Origin: an uncultured Bacteroidota bacterium
Lineage (GTDB): Bacteria; Bacteroidota; Bacteroidia; Chitinophagales; LD1
NCBI GenBank assembly: GCA_903919075.1
Contig: CAIXGR010000032.1
Location: 1 to 57,328 of the forward strand
DNA: 57,328 nucleotides
Reading direction: 5' to 3'
The translations under genes were made by a program, and so were the position numbers. The first letter of the stretch is position 1. The number at the start of each line of letters is the position of its first letter. The notes under the pieces were generated by a model, which was given only the letters and a program-made list of their open reading frames with translations, did no database searches and had not been told where the DNA came from. This document shows, piece by piece, positions 8,390 through 18,700 of the stretch.

Positions 8390-10550
8390 AACTATCGTTC
8401 TTTATATAAGGCAATGAAAAATAAAATGTGGCCCCCTGATTTACTTTGGCATCGGCCCATACGGTGCCACCATGTTTTTGAATAATGCGCTGAACAATGG
8501 CCAGGCCTATACCGGTTCCTTCAAAATCTTCTTCGGCATGCAGCCTTTGAAAGGGCAGAAATAATTTATCTATGTATTGCATATCAAAACCGGCACCATT
8601 ATCTTTTACGAAGAAAATCATTTCGTCGTTATCCTGATAAGAATCGAACAGAATTTTTGGGGCGTTTGTGCGCGAAGTATACTTAAAAGCATTGGAAAAG
8701 AGGTTTTGTAACAGCAGTTTCATTAATGCAGGGTCGCATTGAATGGTTTTGGCATTGCCAATGGTGATGTTGGCTTTTATGGTTGGGTCGGTAACTCTTA
8801 ACTCGTCGATAACCTTAGAAGCTAACGCTGTTATATTGGTTTGGGCAAGCGAAAGTGTTGTTTGGCCTATGGTGGCATATTTTAATAGCGAATCGATAAG
8901 TTTGCCCATGTTCTGCGCATTGTCATCTAAAATGCCCAGAAATCTTTTTCCCTCTTCGTTAAGGCCAGTTGCATGTTCGCTTTGCAATAAAGTTGCAAAG
9001 GCACTTATAGCACGCAACGGCGTACGCATATCGTGCGCTACCGAGTAAGTAAATATTTCCATTTCTTTATTGGCCTCTTTTAAATCGCTGATGGTTGTTT
9101 CAAGCTGTTGGTTTAGGGCCAAAATAGATTCTTCATGCAGTTTACGTTTGGTAATATCGCTGCGAATAGCTACGTATTGAAAAGGTTTGCCAACAAGATT
9201 TAAAAAAGGAACGATGGTGGTATCAACCCAATAATAGGTACCATCTTTGGCTTTATTTTTCATTTCGCCGCGCCACACCTTTCCGCTGGCAATGGTGGTC
9301 CATAAATTTTTGATAAAATCTTTTGAATGATAGCCGGAGTTTACAATGCGGTGGTCCTGCCCGATTAATTCCTGCGTGGTGTATTTAGATATTCGGCAAA
9401 AGTTATTGTTAACATGTATAATTTTTCCGGCTTGGTCGGTTACGGCAATAATGGCCGATTCATCGAGGGCATATTGGTAATCGGTTACGGCTTTCATTTT
9501 TTGCTGTAATTCCTCATTCATTTTCCTGATAATCTCTTCTTTGCTTTTGCGGTCGGTAATATTAATACCGATGTTGCATACGTAATTTACTATCCCCTCC
9601 TCATCGCGAACCGGAAATGAAACTGAAAATATGGTTTGTGTTAAGCCATTAACGGTTAGGGTATTTTCGGCTTCGCGCTTAATGTTGGATTTGAGTACTT
9701 CTAAATCTTTAAGTTTTATTCGTTCGGTTTCGGCAGCTGGCAAAAAATCTGAAATGTTTTTTCCTTTAACCTGCTCGGTAGTTAAACCGAAAGACTTTAA
9801 TAAAGCATCGTATATAATAATGATATTTCCTTCGGCATCGCGTACTGATATAGCTACCGGTGCATTTTCAATTAACCCGCTTAAAAGTGTGGCTGTTTGG
9901 GTTAGGCGGGCCTGTGTTTTATAAAGGGCCCGAAACCCCTTGCGCATTAAAATAAAAACAGCCAGCAGAATTAGTGGCACCAATACCGCCCTAAGGCCAT
10001 AGGTAAATACAATAGTTTTTTGCTGGCCTTTTAATACCTGCTCTGATACTGCCATTGAAGATTGCTCGTCTTCCTTCATTTTATCAATCATGGCTTCAAT
10101 TTTTGTAATTAAAGCCACTACTTCGCCAGATTCAACAAATTGCACTGCCTTATCTTTTTTGCCTTCTTTTACCAAACTGTTCATGTACACATTTCGCTTA
10201 GCAGCCATTTGGCCAAGCTTAATGGTGCTATCAAGCAATACAAGTTGCTGCTGTTCGCCGACAAGTAAATTACGCAATACATTTCCGCGCTGATAGGCCG
10301 AATCAATGGTGCGGGATGTAACTTTGAAAAATTCGGTATCGGAAGTAATAATGTAAGCGCGCGAATAGCTTTGAATGGTAATTATTTCTCTTTTCAGCGA
10401 TTCGAGCTGATATAATACCCGGTTAGATTTAGATAACTCTTTTCCGGCTTCAATTATTTCTTTATTGGTACTGTATGTTAGAAAAGTTCCGGCTACATAT
10501 AGCAGAACAACAACTATAAATCCAATATTAATATACCGTTCAATGCGCAT
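8376..10550 (-). CDS. Sensor histidine kinase, CHASE3-PAS-PAS-HisKA-HATPase
   Basis: Membrane-bound sensor kinase of 724 residues. A transmembrane helix (about 8-26) and a second (about 183-202) enclose an extracytoplasmic helical CHASE3-type domain. Then come a PAS domain (about 220-335), a second PAS/PAC (about 355-470, with WRGEMKNKAKDGTYYWVDTT), a short coiled coil, HisKA with the phosphoacceptor His506 in SVAHDMRTPLR, and the ATPase domain with Asn616 (N box), DNGAGF (650-655) and GTGIGLAI (678-685). The H-D-M-R-T-P-L-R box is of the phytochrome-like kinase type. It overlaps the response regulator gene downstream. The ligand sensed cannot be told from the sequence. Confidence 0.94.
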   Translation of the reverse strand: MRIERYINIGFIVVVLLYVAGTFLTYSTNKEIIEAGKELSKSNRVLYQLESLKREIITIQSYSRAYIITSDTEFFKVTSRTIDSAYQRGNVLRNLLVGEQQQLVLLDSTIKLGQMAAKRNVYMNSLVKEGKKDKAVQFVESGEVVALITKIEAMIDKMKEDEQSSMAVSEQVLKGQQKTIVFTYGLRAVLVPLILLAVFILMRKGFRALYKTQARLTQTATLLSGLIENAPVAISVRDAEGNIIIIYDALLKSFGLTTEQVKGKNISDFLPAAETERIKLKDLEVLKSNIKREAENTLTVNGLTQTIFSVSFPVRDEEGIVNYVCNIGINITDRKSKEEIIRKMNEELQQKMKAVTDYQYALDESAIIAVTDQAGKIIHVNNNFCRISKYTTQELIGQDHRIVNSGYHSKDFIKNLWTTIASGKVWRGEMKNKAKDGTYYWVDTTIVPFLNLVGKPFQYVAIRSDITKRKLHEESILALNQQLETTISDLKEANKEMEIFTYSVAHDMRTPLRAISAFATLLQSEHATGLNEEGKRFLGILDDNAQNMGKLIDSLLKYATIGQTTLSLAQTNITALASKVIDELRVTDPTIKANITIGNAKTIQCDPALMKLLLQNLFSNAFKYTSRTNAPKILFDSYQDNDEMIFFVKDNGAGFDMQYIDKLFLPFQRLHAEEDFEGTGIGLAIVQRIIQKHGGTVWADAKVNQGATFYFSLPYIKNDSYVEN

Positions 10551-10679
10551 TTACAACTATTAATTCAAAATATTAATCTGAAATAAAGGTATGCGAATTT
10601 TAATGGCAAGCTATGCACTTATTCACAACTAATGTGTTGGTTTCTTATTTGTGCAGTTATTAATAAGGTAGCGGTGCTT

Positions 10680-11144
10680 TTACTCTTCAATGAAGGGCTT
10701 CATAATTTTAAGTAAAAGCCGGTTTAATTGTTTTGCTTCTTCGTTGGTAATATTAGATACCGGTTTTTTTAAATCCATTTGCCGGGCAATACGGTCGAGC
10801 GTATCATAGCCGTGCTCGGTTAGCGATATGCGATAAGCCTTTACACCACCTTTTGGTTTTTGCTGTTTTGCAAAACCGAGTTTTTGCAAACGCATAATTA
10901 AACGCGGCACATCGCTTTTATGATCATGGATGTTTCCACGTATTTGCTGAACTGATAAACTATCGGGATAAGCTTTAAGCAAAACGCGCAATACCTGGTA
11001 TTGATGAACGGTAAGATTAAACGGAGCTAAAACTGCTTCGTAATTTTCATTTATTAAATGGGCCGCAATACTAATGGCCATTACTGCCCGCTGCTTTTCG
11101 CTGTACTGCGATTCATCACTAATAATCTCTTCAAGTTTCGCCAT
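10680..11144 (-). CDS. MarR family transcriptional regulator
   Basis: Winged-helix regulator of 154 residues from the start chosen here. The DNA-binding core includes LTVHQYQVLRVLLKA, SVQQIRGNI and the recognition region KSDVPRLIMRLQKLGF, then the wing GVKAYRISLTEHGY; flanking helices form the dimer interface. MarR proteins bind small palindromes as dimers, usually as repressors released by small ligands. The start at 11144 (MAKLEEII) gives the usual MarR length; an ATG at 11168 would add eight residues. It is divergent from the giant adhesin gene, and two identical palindromes lie between them, so autoregulation and control of the adhesin are plausible but inferred. Confidence 0.88.
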   Translation of the reverse strand: MAKLEEIISDESQYSEKQRAVMAISIAAHLINENYEAVLAPFNLTVHQYQVLRVLLKAYPDSLSVQQIRGNIHDHKSDVPRLIMRLQKLGFAKQQKPKGGVKAYRISLTEHGYDTLDRIARQMDLKKPVSNITNEEAKQLNRLLLKIMKPFIEE

Positions 11145-11280
11145 AATATGCCCACTTAATATTATCAAATGTAAGGAAAAAATTTAATGCAATACCCATC
11201 ATTTAATCAGGTTTTCGCACTATTTCCCTTCTTACTTTTAATAATTGAACGCATTTTAACATCAATGGTTTCAAGGCGTT

Positions 11281-11292
11281 TTGTTATAACAA
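11281..11292. promoter_or_regulatory. Palindrome TTGTTATAACAA, site 1
   Basis: Perfect 12-bp palindrome, about 140 bp upstream of the MarR start. It belongs to a longer match with site 2 (T-TTGTTATAACAA-x-GTAT). The size and symmetry suit a MarR dimer; the assignment as operator is inferred from location. Confidence 0.5.
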
Positions 11293-11450
11293 CGTATCTT
11301 TTTCAAAGTACAAAATTATAGTGCAAGCCAGACAGCTGTGCTTACATATATTCCTTTGTAAAAACCACCGGTTTTAAAAAAAATATGCTTACGATAATTG
11401 GGTATTACAATTTTAGCATTGTAAATAATAGGATAAAGGTTGAAACTTGT

Positions 11451-11462
11451 TTGTTATAACAA
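11451..11462. promoter_or_regulatory. Palindrome TTGTTATAACAA, site 2
   Basis: Second identical 12-bp palindrome, about 100 bp upstream of the adhesin start codon and 170 bp from site 1. Its right flank continues AAGTATAAAC. The pair brackets the divergent promoter region, so one regulator could act on both genes. Confidence 0.5.
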
Positions 11463-11559
11463 AGTATAAACATGCTATTAGGACATACAACGCGAGATAA
11501 GTTTTTTAAAAGTAAAAGTGGTTCGGTTCGGTGAAATTAATAATGCTGTTTGTGAATAT

Positions 11560-14500
11560 ATGAGAATTATGAGAAAGAGATTCACTTTTAATTGCCTACT
11601 GGTTTGCAGCTTTATGTTAGTTGCTTTTACCGGATATGCTACCAATTACACATCGGCGGTTGCCGCAGGTAACTGGAGTACACCAGCAACGTGGAACCCG
11701 CTAGGTATACCCGGTAGCGGCGATAACGTAGTAATACATGGTGGAAACGTAGTAACGGTTGACGGAGCCTATACCTGTAATAACCTAGACCTTGGCGATG
11801 CTACCGCAGGTACCACTACTTTAAGCATTGCACTTGCCGGAAATAGTTTAACCGTTAACGGCAATTTGCGTATTAACCCCAACAGTACGGCAAATATTTA
11901 TACCCTTAATGCAGGCCCCGGTGCCATTAATATTGCGGGTACCTTTAATACCTGGGGCACCGCCGGTACCGATGCTATAAAATTAAGCACCGGTTCAATT
12001 ACCTTTACCCCTGCTATAGCAATTACCAATGCCAACCAAAGTATAGCCTTTACCGGTGCGGGTACGGTTAACTTTAATTCATCTTTTACCGATAACTATA
12101 ATAAGCTTACACTTTTTGCGGGGGCAGTAGTTAACTTTAGCAGCTCGTACACAGTGGGCACTACTAATGCCAGCTGGGCCGGGCTGGGCACTGCCAACTT
12201 TACCGGCAGCAGTTGCAGCATAATAGCCAACAGCAATCTTAATTTATTTAATATACAGGTGCCTGCGGCGGAATCGCTAACGCTTACATCGGGTACCGGT
12301 GCAGTGGTAATAGGCGGGGCCTTAACAATAGGTGCGGGCTCAACTTTTACAGCTAATGAAAATTTTGAAATAGACGGTAACTGGACCAACAACGGAGGCG
12401 TTTTTAACGGAGGCAGCAATACAGTTACCTTTAATGGAACTACCACCCTTACCGGCGCAACTGCTTTTGGCAATATTCAACTGGGAAATACGGTAACCAG
12501 CGTTATTACTGCATTAACTATAAATAATAGTGTTACCTGTACCGGCCTAATTTTTAACGGTTATAATAAAGGACGGACTTTAACTGTATCGGCCGGCGAT
12601 TCATTAATTATTAACGGAAACTTATTTTTTAACCAACCCACTGCGGCTGTAATAAATACCCTTGCTATTAATACCGGCACCTGTATTATTACCGGTAACC
12701 TTACTTTTTTGGGTACTTCGGCCACCGCCGGGTATGCTTCAAAAGCTATGGTTACTACCGGTTTGCTTAGCGTGGCAGGCACAGTAAGTTACGATGCTAA
12801 TACCACAGCCGCTAACCAGGTTATAACAGCCACTACCGGTACGCTTACTTTTAGCCAACCTGTAAACCTGGCCTACGGTACTTTATCAATAACCAGTACC
12901 GGTATAATAAATTTTAACGGCAGCTCGCCTTCATTTACCTTAGGCGGCGCCAGTAGCCCCGTATTTACTACTACTGCCGGTTGCGCTATTAACATAAAAA
13001 ATGGTTTTATTAATAATACCAATGCCATTGTTTTTAATGCTACCAGTACAACTACTTTAACAGGTAATGGTGCCATAACGCCTAATGCCAATATTACTTT
13101 TGGCATAGTAAAAAATAATGCTTCAACAAACGATACTTTAAAGGCAGGGGCCGGTAATGTTATTATAGCCGGTGCATTTACCCTGGCGGCTGGTTCAAAC
13201 TTTACGGCATATAATAATTTTGAAGTGGATGGCAACTGGACCAACAATGGCGGAACGCTAACCGGTGTAAACGATACCGTAATTTTAAACGGTGCGGCAC
13301 AAACTATTGGCGGAACATCATCAACCACTTTCCCCAGTTTGCAATTTGGCACTTCGGCATCAGCCATAACTGTGGCCTGCACTATGAATAATAGTAACTG
13401 GTGCACCAACTTAATATTTAATGGCTTTACAAACAGCCGTACCTTAACACTGGCCGCAGGCACTACATTAACGGCCACCGGAGATTTTACCATGAATCAG
13501 CCCACTGCAGCTTTGGCAAATACGCTGAACGTAAATACTGCCGCCTTAAACGTTAGCGGCAACCTTAACTTTGTGGGCACCAACAACACGGCCACATTTA
13601 TTGCTAAAAATGCGGTTACTACCGGTTCGTTTACATTAGGCGGCACTATCAACTGGATGAATAACACCGCTGTGACTACCGAGGTAATTACAGCCACCAC
13701 CGGCACCCTAACTTTTAACAGCCCCATTACCATGAGCAGCGGCAGTGGAACTTTATCGGTAACCGGTGCCGGTACTATTAACTTTAATGGCACATCATCT
13801 ACCTCGTTTACGTTTGGCGGTGTAGCCACCAGCCCGGTATTTACTACCGCTGCTGCGTGCCTACTTAATTTTGCAAACGGCTTTACCAATAATACCAACG
13901 CCCTTGTTTTTAATGCTACCAGCGTAACTACCTTAACCGGCAATGGCTCTATTACCCCTAATGCAACTATTACTTTCGGTATTGTAAAAAATAATGCCTC
14001 AACGTACGATACTTTAAAAGCAGGCGCCGGTAACGTAATTGTAGCGGGTACATTTACATTGGCTGCCGGTTCAAACTTTACAGCTTATAATAATTTTGAA
14101 GTAGATGGCAACTGGACCAACAACGGTGGAACGCTAACCGGTGTTAATGATACGGTAATTTTAAACGGAGCCGCACAAACTATTGGCGGAACGGCATCAA
14201 CAACTTTCCCCAGCTTGCAAATAGGAAGTACGGCCAGCGCGGTAATTGTAGTAATAACTATGAACAATAGTAACTCGTGCACCAATCTTATTTTTAACGG
14301 GTCTACTAAGGCCCGCACGTTAACACTTGCTGCCGGTACCACATTAACGGCCACCGGAGATTTAACTATGAATCAGCCTACTGTTGCGGGTTCAAATACG
14401 CTAAATGTAAATACCGCAACTTGCAGCATAGCCGGAAATTTAAACTTTGTTGGCACCACCAGTACCGCTACATTTATTACTAAAATTGCTGTTACCACCG

Positions 14501-15354
14501 GTGCATTTACATTAGGCGGCACCATTACATGGATGAGTAATACATTAGTGGCTACCGAAGTGATTACAGTTACTACCGGCACCTTAACTTTTAACAGCCC
14601 CATCAGCATGGGCACAGGTAGCGGAACATTATCGGTAACCAGCACAGGCACTATCAACTTTAACGGAACCACCGGGCCTTCATTTACTTTTGGCGGTGCG
14701 GCTACCAGCCCCATATTTACTACTACCGCAGGCTGTGCTATTAAATTTGCTAATGGCTTTATTAATAACACTAACGCTATTGTTTTTAATGCCACCAGCG
14801 TTACTACCTTAACCGGTAACGGGGCAATTACACCCAATGCCAATATTACTTTCGGCACTTTGCAAACCAGTGCTTCAACCCGCGATACTTTAAATGCAGC
14901 AACCGGTACGGTTATTGTAGCAGGGCCGCTTACCCTGGCAGCGGGTTCAAACTTTACAATTAATCAAAATATAACCATTGCCAGTAACTGGGTAAACAAC
15001 GGCGGAACAGTAAGCAGCGGCACCTACGCCTTTATGATGAACGGCGCTGCGCAAACTATTGGCGGCACATCATCTACAGCCTTTGGTATTCTGCAAATTG
15101 GCAGCCCGGTTAGTGCCGTGGTGGTAAGCTGCACCATGAATAATAATAATACTTGCAGCAGTTTAGTTTTTCATGCCGGTAGCACGGCGCGTACCTTTAC
15201 ACTTGCCAGCGGTACAACCCTGGCCGTAAGTAACGATGTTACCGTAAACCAACCGGCTGCGGCGGGTACCAATACTTTTGCCATAAATGCAGGCGCTTGT
15301 ACTATTGGCGGCAACCTTATTTTACCGGTGTTACCAACACTACCACTTTTATAG
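11560..15354 (+). CDS. Giant T9SS repeat adhesin, N-terminal part (before frameshift)
   Basis: N-terminal part of a very large secreted protein. A signal peptide (MRIMRKRFTFNCLLVCSFMLVAFTGYA) precedes a domain starting NYTSAVAAGNWSTPATW with GDNVVIHGGNVVTVDG, a beta-helix-type opening found in Bacteroidota surface proteins. Then come near-identical units of about 285-292 residues whose NWTNNGG markers lie near 12380, 13240, 14110 and 14985. Each unit contains GNLNFVG, VTTG.FTLGGTI and GTINFNG. Composition is rich in Thr, Asn, Gly and Ser and poor in Cys. The ATG at 11560 or 11569 starts the signal peptide; a GTG upstream at 11518 is less likely. The frame breaks at CTTATTTT (15316-15323): GGNL should continue into NFTG as in the other units, which needs one more base. 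The last few residues before the stop at 15354 are out of frame. Confidence 0.85.
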   Translation: MRIMRKRFTFNCLLVCSFMLVAFTGYATNYTSAVAAGNWSTPATWNPLGIPGSGDNVVIHGGNVVTVDGAYTCNNLDLGDATAGTTTLSIALAGNSLTVNGNLRINPNSTANIYTLNAGPGAINIAGTFNTWGTAGTDAIKLSTGSITFTPAIAITNANQSIAFTGAGTVNFNSSFTDNYNKLTLFAGAVVNFSSSYTVGTTNASWAGLGTANFTGSSCSIIANSNLNLFNIQVPAAESLTLTSGTGAVVIGGALTIGAGSTFTANENFEIDGNWTNNGGVFNGGSNTVTFNGTTTLTGATAFGNIQLGNTVTSVITALTINNSVTCTGLIFNGYNKGRTLTVSAGDSLIINGNLFFNQPTAAVINTLAINTGTCIITGNLTFLGTSATAGYASKAMVTTGLLSVAGTVSYDANTTAANQVITATTGTLTFSQPVNLAYGTLSITSTGIINFNGSSPSFTLGGASSPVFTTTAGCAINIKNGFINNTNAIVFNATSTTTLTGNGAITPNANITFGIVKNNASTNDTLKAGAGNVIIAGAFTLAAGSNFTAYNNFEVDGNWTNNGGTLTGVNDTVILNGAAQTIGGTSSTTFPSLQFGTSASAITVACTMNNSNWCTNLIFNGFTNSRTLTLAAGTTLTATGDFTMNQPTAALANTLNVNTAALNVSGNLNFVGTNNTATFIAKNAVTTGSFTLGGTINWMNNTAVTTEVITATTGTLTFNSPITMSSGSGTLSVTGAGTINFNGTSSTSFTFGGVATSPVFTTAAACLLNFANGFTNNTNALVFNATSVTTLTGNGSITPNATITFGIVKNNASTYDTLKAGAGNVIVAGTFTLAAGSNFTAYNNFEVDGNWTNNGGTLTGVNDTVILNGAAQTIGGTASTTFPSLQIGSTASAVIVVITMNNSNSCTNLIFNGSTKARTLTLAAGTTLTATGDLTMNQPTVAGSNTLNVNTATCSIAGNLNFVGTTSTATFITKIAVTTGAFTLGGTITWMSNTLVATEVITVTTGTLTFNSPISMGTGSGTLSVTSTGTINFNGTTGPSFTFGGAATSPIFTTTAGCAIKFANGFINNTNAIVFNATSVTTLTGNGAITPNANITFGTLQTSASTRDTLNAATGTVIVAGPLTLAAGSNFTINQNITIASNWVNNGGTVSSGTYAFMMNGAAQTIGGTSSTAFGILQIGSPVSAVVVSCTMNNNNTCSSLVFHAGSTARTFTLASGTTLAVSNDVTVNQPAAAGTNTFAINAGACTIGGNLILPVLPTLPLL

Positions 15355-15790
15355 GCAAGGTGGCAGTAACCACCGGTTCGCTTTCAATTAGCGGCAACGT
15401 AAACTGGATGGCCAATACAGCCATAGCCACCGAGGTAATTACGGTAAGCACCGGTAGCATATCTTTCGGCAATTCTCTTACTATGGGTACCGGTAGCGGA
15501 ACCCTTTCGGTAACCGGTGCCGGTACTATTAACTTTAACGGCAGTGCTGCACCTTCGTTTAATTTTGGGGGCGCGGCTACCAGCCCTGTATTTACTACAA
15601 CTGCCGGTTGCGTACTTAATTTTAAAAACGGCTTTACCAATAGTTCGGTGGCATTAACGCTTGCATACCCCAGCACTACTAACTTTAGCGGAAGCGGAAC
15701 GATTAGCAGCGCGGCAGCCATCACTTTCGGTGATATTGCAATTAACCCGGGCGATACGCTTACCCTTGGGGGTAATATTTCTTTAAAAGG
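12361..15790 (+). repeat. Four tandem protein-coding repeats of about 855-876 bp
   Basis: Equivalent positions in successive units (start of the NFE[IV]DGNW codons) fall at 12361, 13216 and 14092; the fourth is degenerate (about 14968) and a fifth, shorter relative begins near 15780. Units 2 and 3 are close to identical in DNA over long stretches. Such tandem units expand and contract by recombination and are prone to misassembly. Confidence 0.8.
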
Positions 15791-18700
15791 AAATTGGACC
15801 GATAACGGAACATTTATACCGGGCACCAATACGGTAACATTTGTGGCTACCAGCCCCAATATTCAAACCATTACAAAAACCGGTGGCGAAACATTTTATA
15901 ATCTTATTGCTACTACTGTTGGTACAACTTTGCAGCTGGCAAATAATATAACTGTTACCAATGCACTTACTATGAGTGGCGAAAATATTAACCTGAACGG
16001 AAATACGCTTCAACTGGGTAATGGGGCTGCCGCAGCACTTACCCGCACTGCCGGTATTGCCTACGGTGGAACATGGAAGCGCTGGATACCGGTGGCTGCA
16101 ATTACCAGTGCATCGGGCTCTAATTACGGATTGTTTCCAATTGGAACAGCAACTGATTACAGACCGGTGGCCATAAATTCGACTGCTAACCCAACTACTG
16201 CCGGTTACATTATGGCAACACATACCGATGCGCTTTCAATAACCTTAGTAACCTATACAGATAATGCAGGCAATACCATACAGGATATTTCTGATATGAG
16301 TTCAACGCTTACCACCTCGGGTTTGGCTGGCGGCACGTATGGCTTAACCGTTAGTTTTACCGGCTTTGCCAACACCGGTGTAACCACCGACCTTAAACTT
16401 GAAACCCACACCGGTGGCACTATGGGCTCGGTTGGTACGGTTGGCGTTACCGCGGGTACGGTTATTAATCCTAACGTTATCCGCACGGCGCTTACTGCAA
16501 CACAACTTGCCAACGTTTGGGTTATAGGCAGTAAAAACATTGGCACTACTCCCCTACGCCAGTTTTATTACTCGCGAAAAAGCGGTAATTGGGATGATGT
16601 AACTGCGGGTAACAGCACGTGGTCGTACACCTCGGGTGGTGCCGGTACAAGTTGCAACTGCACGCCTTCGAGTACCAGTTATGTAATTATTAATAACGGG
16701 CATACTGTAACAGTAGACCAGAATTTTTCGGCAGATTATGTTGATGTAAATAGCGGCGGCACTTTAAATGATAAAGTGGGCATGGCTTTAACCGTAAATA
16801 AAATTTTCAACTTATATGGCACCGGTACATTTGCCAATACCGGCAACTGGGTGATAACACAGGGCTTAACGCTTTCTTCTTCATCGTCCACAACTGCTTC
16901 GGGTAGCTTAACAGTAAACGGAAAAACAACTATACCCACCGGTGCATTGCATACACAAACTGCGGGCACACTTAATTTAAGCGGCGATGCAGCCATATCA
17001 GGCACACTGGCAATAGGTTCGGGCAGCAGTAATATTAACGGCAGCAATAGCGTAATTAGCGGTACCGGAAATATTACCAGCAATACCGGTGGCACTTTAA
17101 CTATTACTAACGATAAAATTATTTCATCGGGTACTAACTTAACTATTGGTACCAGCGCTAAACCGGTTACCGTGGCTATAAGCGGCACATCTAATATAAC
17201 CAACAACGGTGCGGTTAAAATATACGGCGACCTTACCGGTAGTGTATCCGGCTCAACCTGGACCAATGCACCTAATTCTTCATTGCAGGTTACCGGTGCT
17301 ATATTAGCCACCGGCACACTAAGCGCATCTGCAAGCCCCGATACGGTGATATACAATGGCAGCGGCGCACAAAACATAAAAACACCTTCATCGGGTTATT
17401 ACGACCTGGTTTTGGCAAATGCGGGTACCAAATCATTAACGGCCAGCACTACAATTGCCGATGCAATTAGTATTCGCGATTCGGCAACGTTGGATGAAAG
17501 TACCTATGCACTAACCGGAGCCGGAAATTTAGTTATGAATGGCACCGGTGGCCTTAAACTACAGCGCAGCACCAGCGGTAATTACCCTGAACTTAGCGGT
17601 GCTTATTCATTAACCGGCGGCACAGTTACCCTTAATCAAACTGCTGGTACTGCTACGGTTGCCAACCAGGCATTTTACAATCTTAAATTAAACGGTACGC
17701 AGCCGTACGATATATCGCTGGTAAGTAACATTAACAATAATCTTTATATACAAAACTCTTCCACCATTACTAATAACAGCGCTTTAACCGTAGCCGACAG
17801 CTTTATTTATGCCAGCACCGGCAGCTCGGTATTGAATGATGATTTAAGTGCAGGAAGTTTTACTTTATCATCGGGCGCTATTGATGATGGAGGAAATACC
17901 ATTAACGTAACCGGAAGCGGCGGCTGGAATTACAACGGCGGAACTTTTACCACCACCGGACTGGTTAATTTTAACGGAACAACCGCTCAACAAATTAAAG
18001 GAAGCCACGCTACATCTTTCAATTACCTGGCCATTAATAACCCTACCGGTGTAACGCTTAATTTAAATCCTGCTGCGGCAACGGTGGTTACCGGTTCGCT
18101 ATCGCTAGGCACCGGGGTACTTACTACGGATAATCAAAATATTCTTAAAGTAGCCAACGGCGCTACGGCCAGCAGCGGCTCAGCGTTAAGCTATGTGGCA
18201 GGGCCTATGATAAAAGTAGGAAATGATGATTTCGTTTTCCCGATAGGCAAGGCAGGAAAATGGAGAAGAGCAGCCATTTCAGGAATTGTTGATTCGCTTA
18301 CTGAAATTACTGCGGAATATTTTCCATCGGCTTATACCAATATGCTACCAGTTACCGGTAACCTAGTTAAAGTAAGCGGTGTTGAATACTGGACCCTTAG
18401 CGAAGCGGTAAGCACAGATCCCTTAGTATTAAAATTTTACTGGGAAGGCGCTGCAACAAGCACTATACATGATTGTTCGAAAATTACTATCGGGCACTGG
18501 TTAGCCAATCAATGGATTGAAGAACCGGCAACGATAAGTGCGGGCTCATCATGCGCCGGTAACGGAAACGGCAGTTTGCAAACCAATAGTGCGGTAAGCA
18601 CTTTCGGCGCCTTTACATTTGGTGGAAAAACCAATAATTCGTTACCCATTGAATTAATTTCGTTTGATGCGATACCGGTGGGCAATACCGTTGAAACAAA

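Noticed and set aside
12361-15790. CRISPR-like regular repeats
   Set aside because: Units are 855-876 bp and coding in frame, so they are protein repeats and not short direct repeats with spacers.
12096-15859. Long minus-strand open frames rich in Val, Pro and Leu inside the adhesin gene
   Set aside because: They repeat with the adhesin units, follow from the Thr/Asn/Gly codons of the plus strand, and lack plausible starts and family features.
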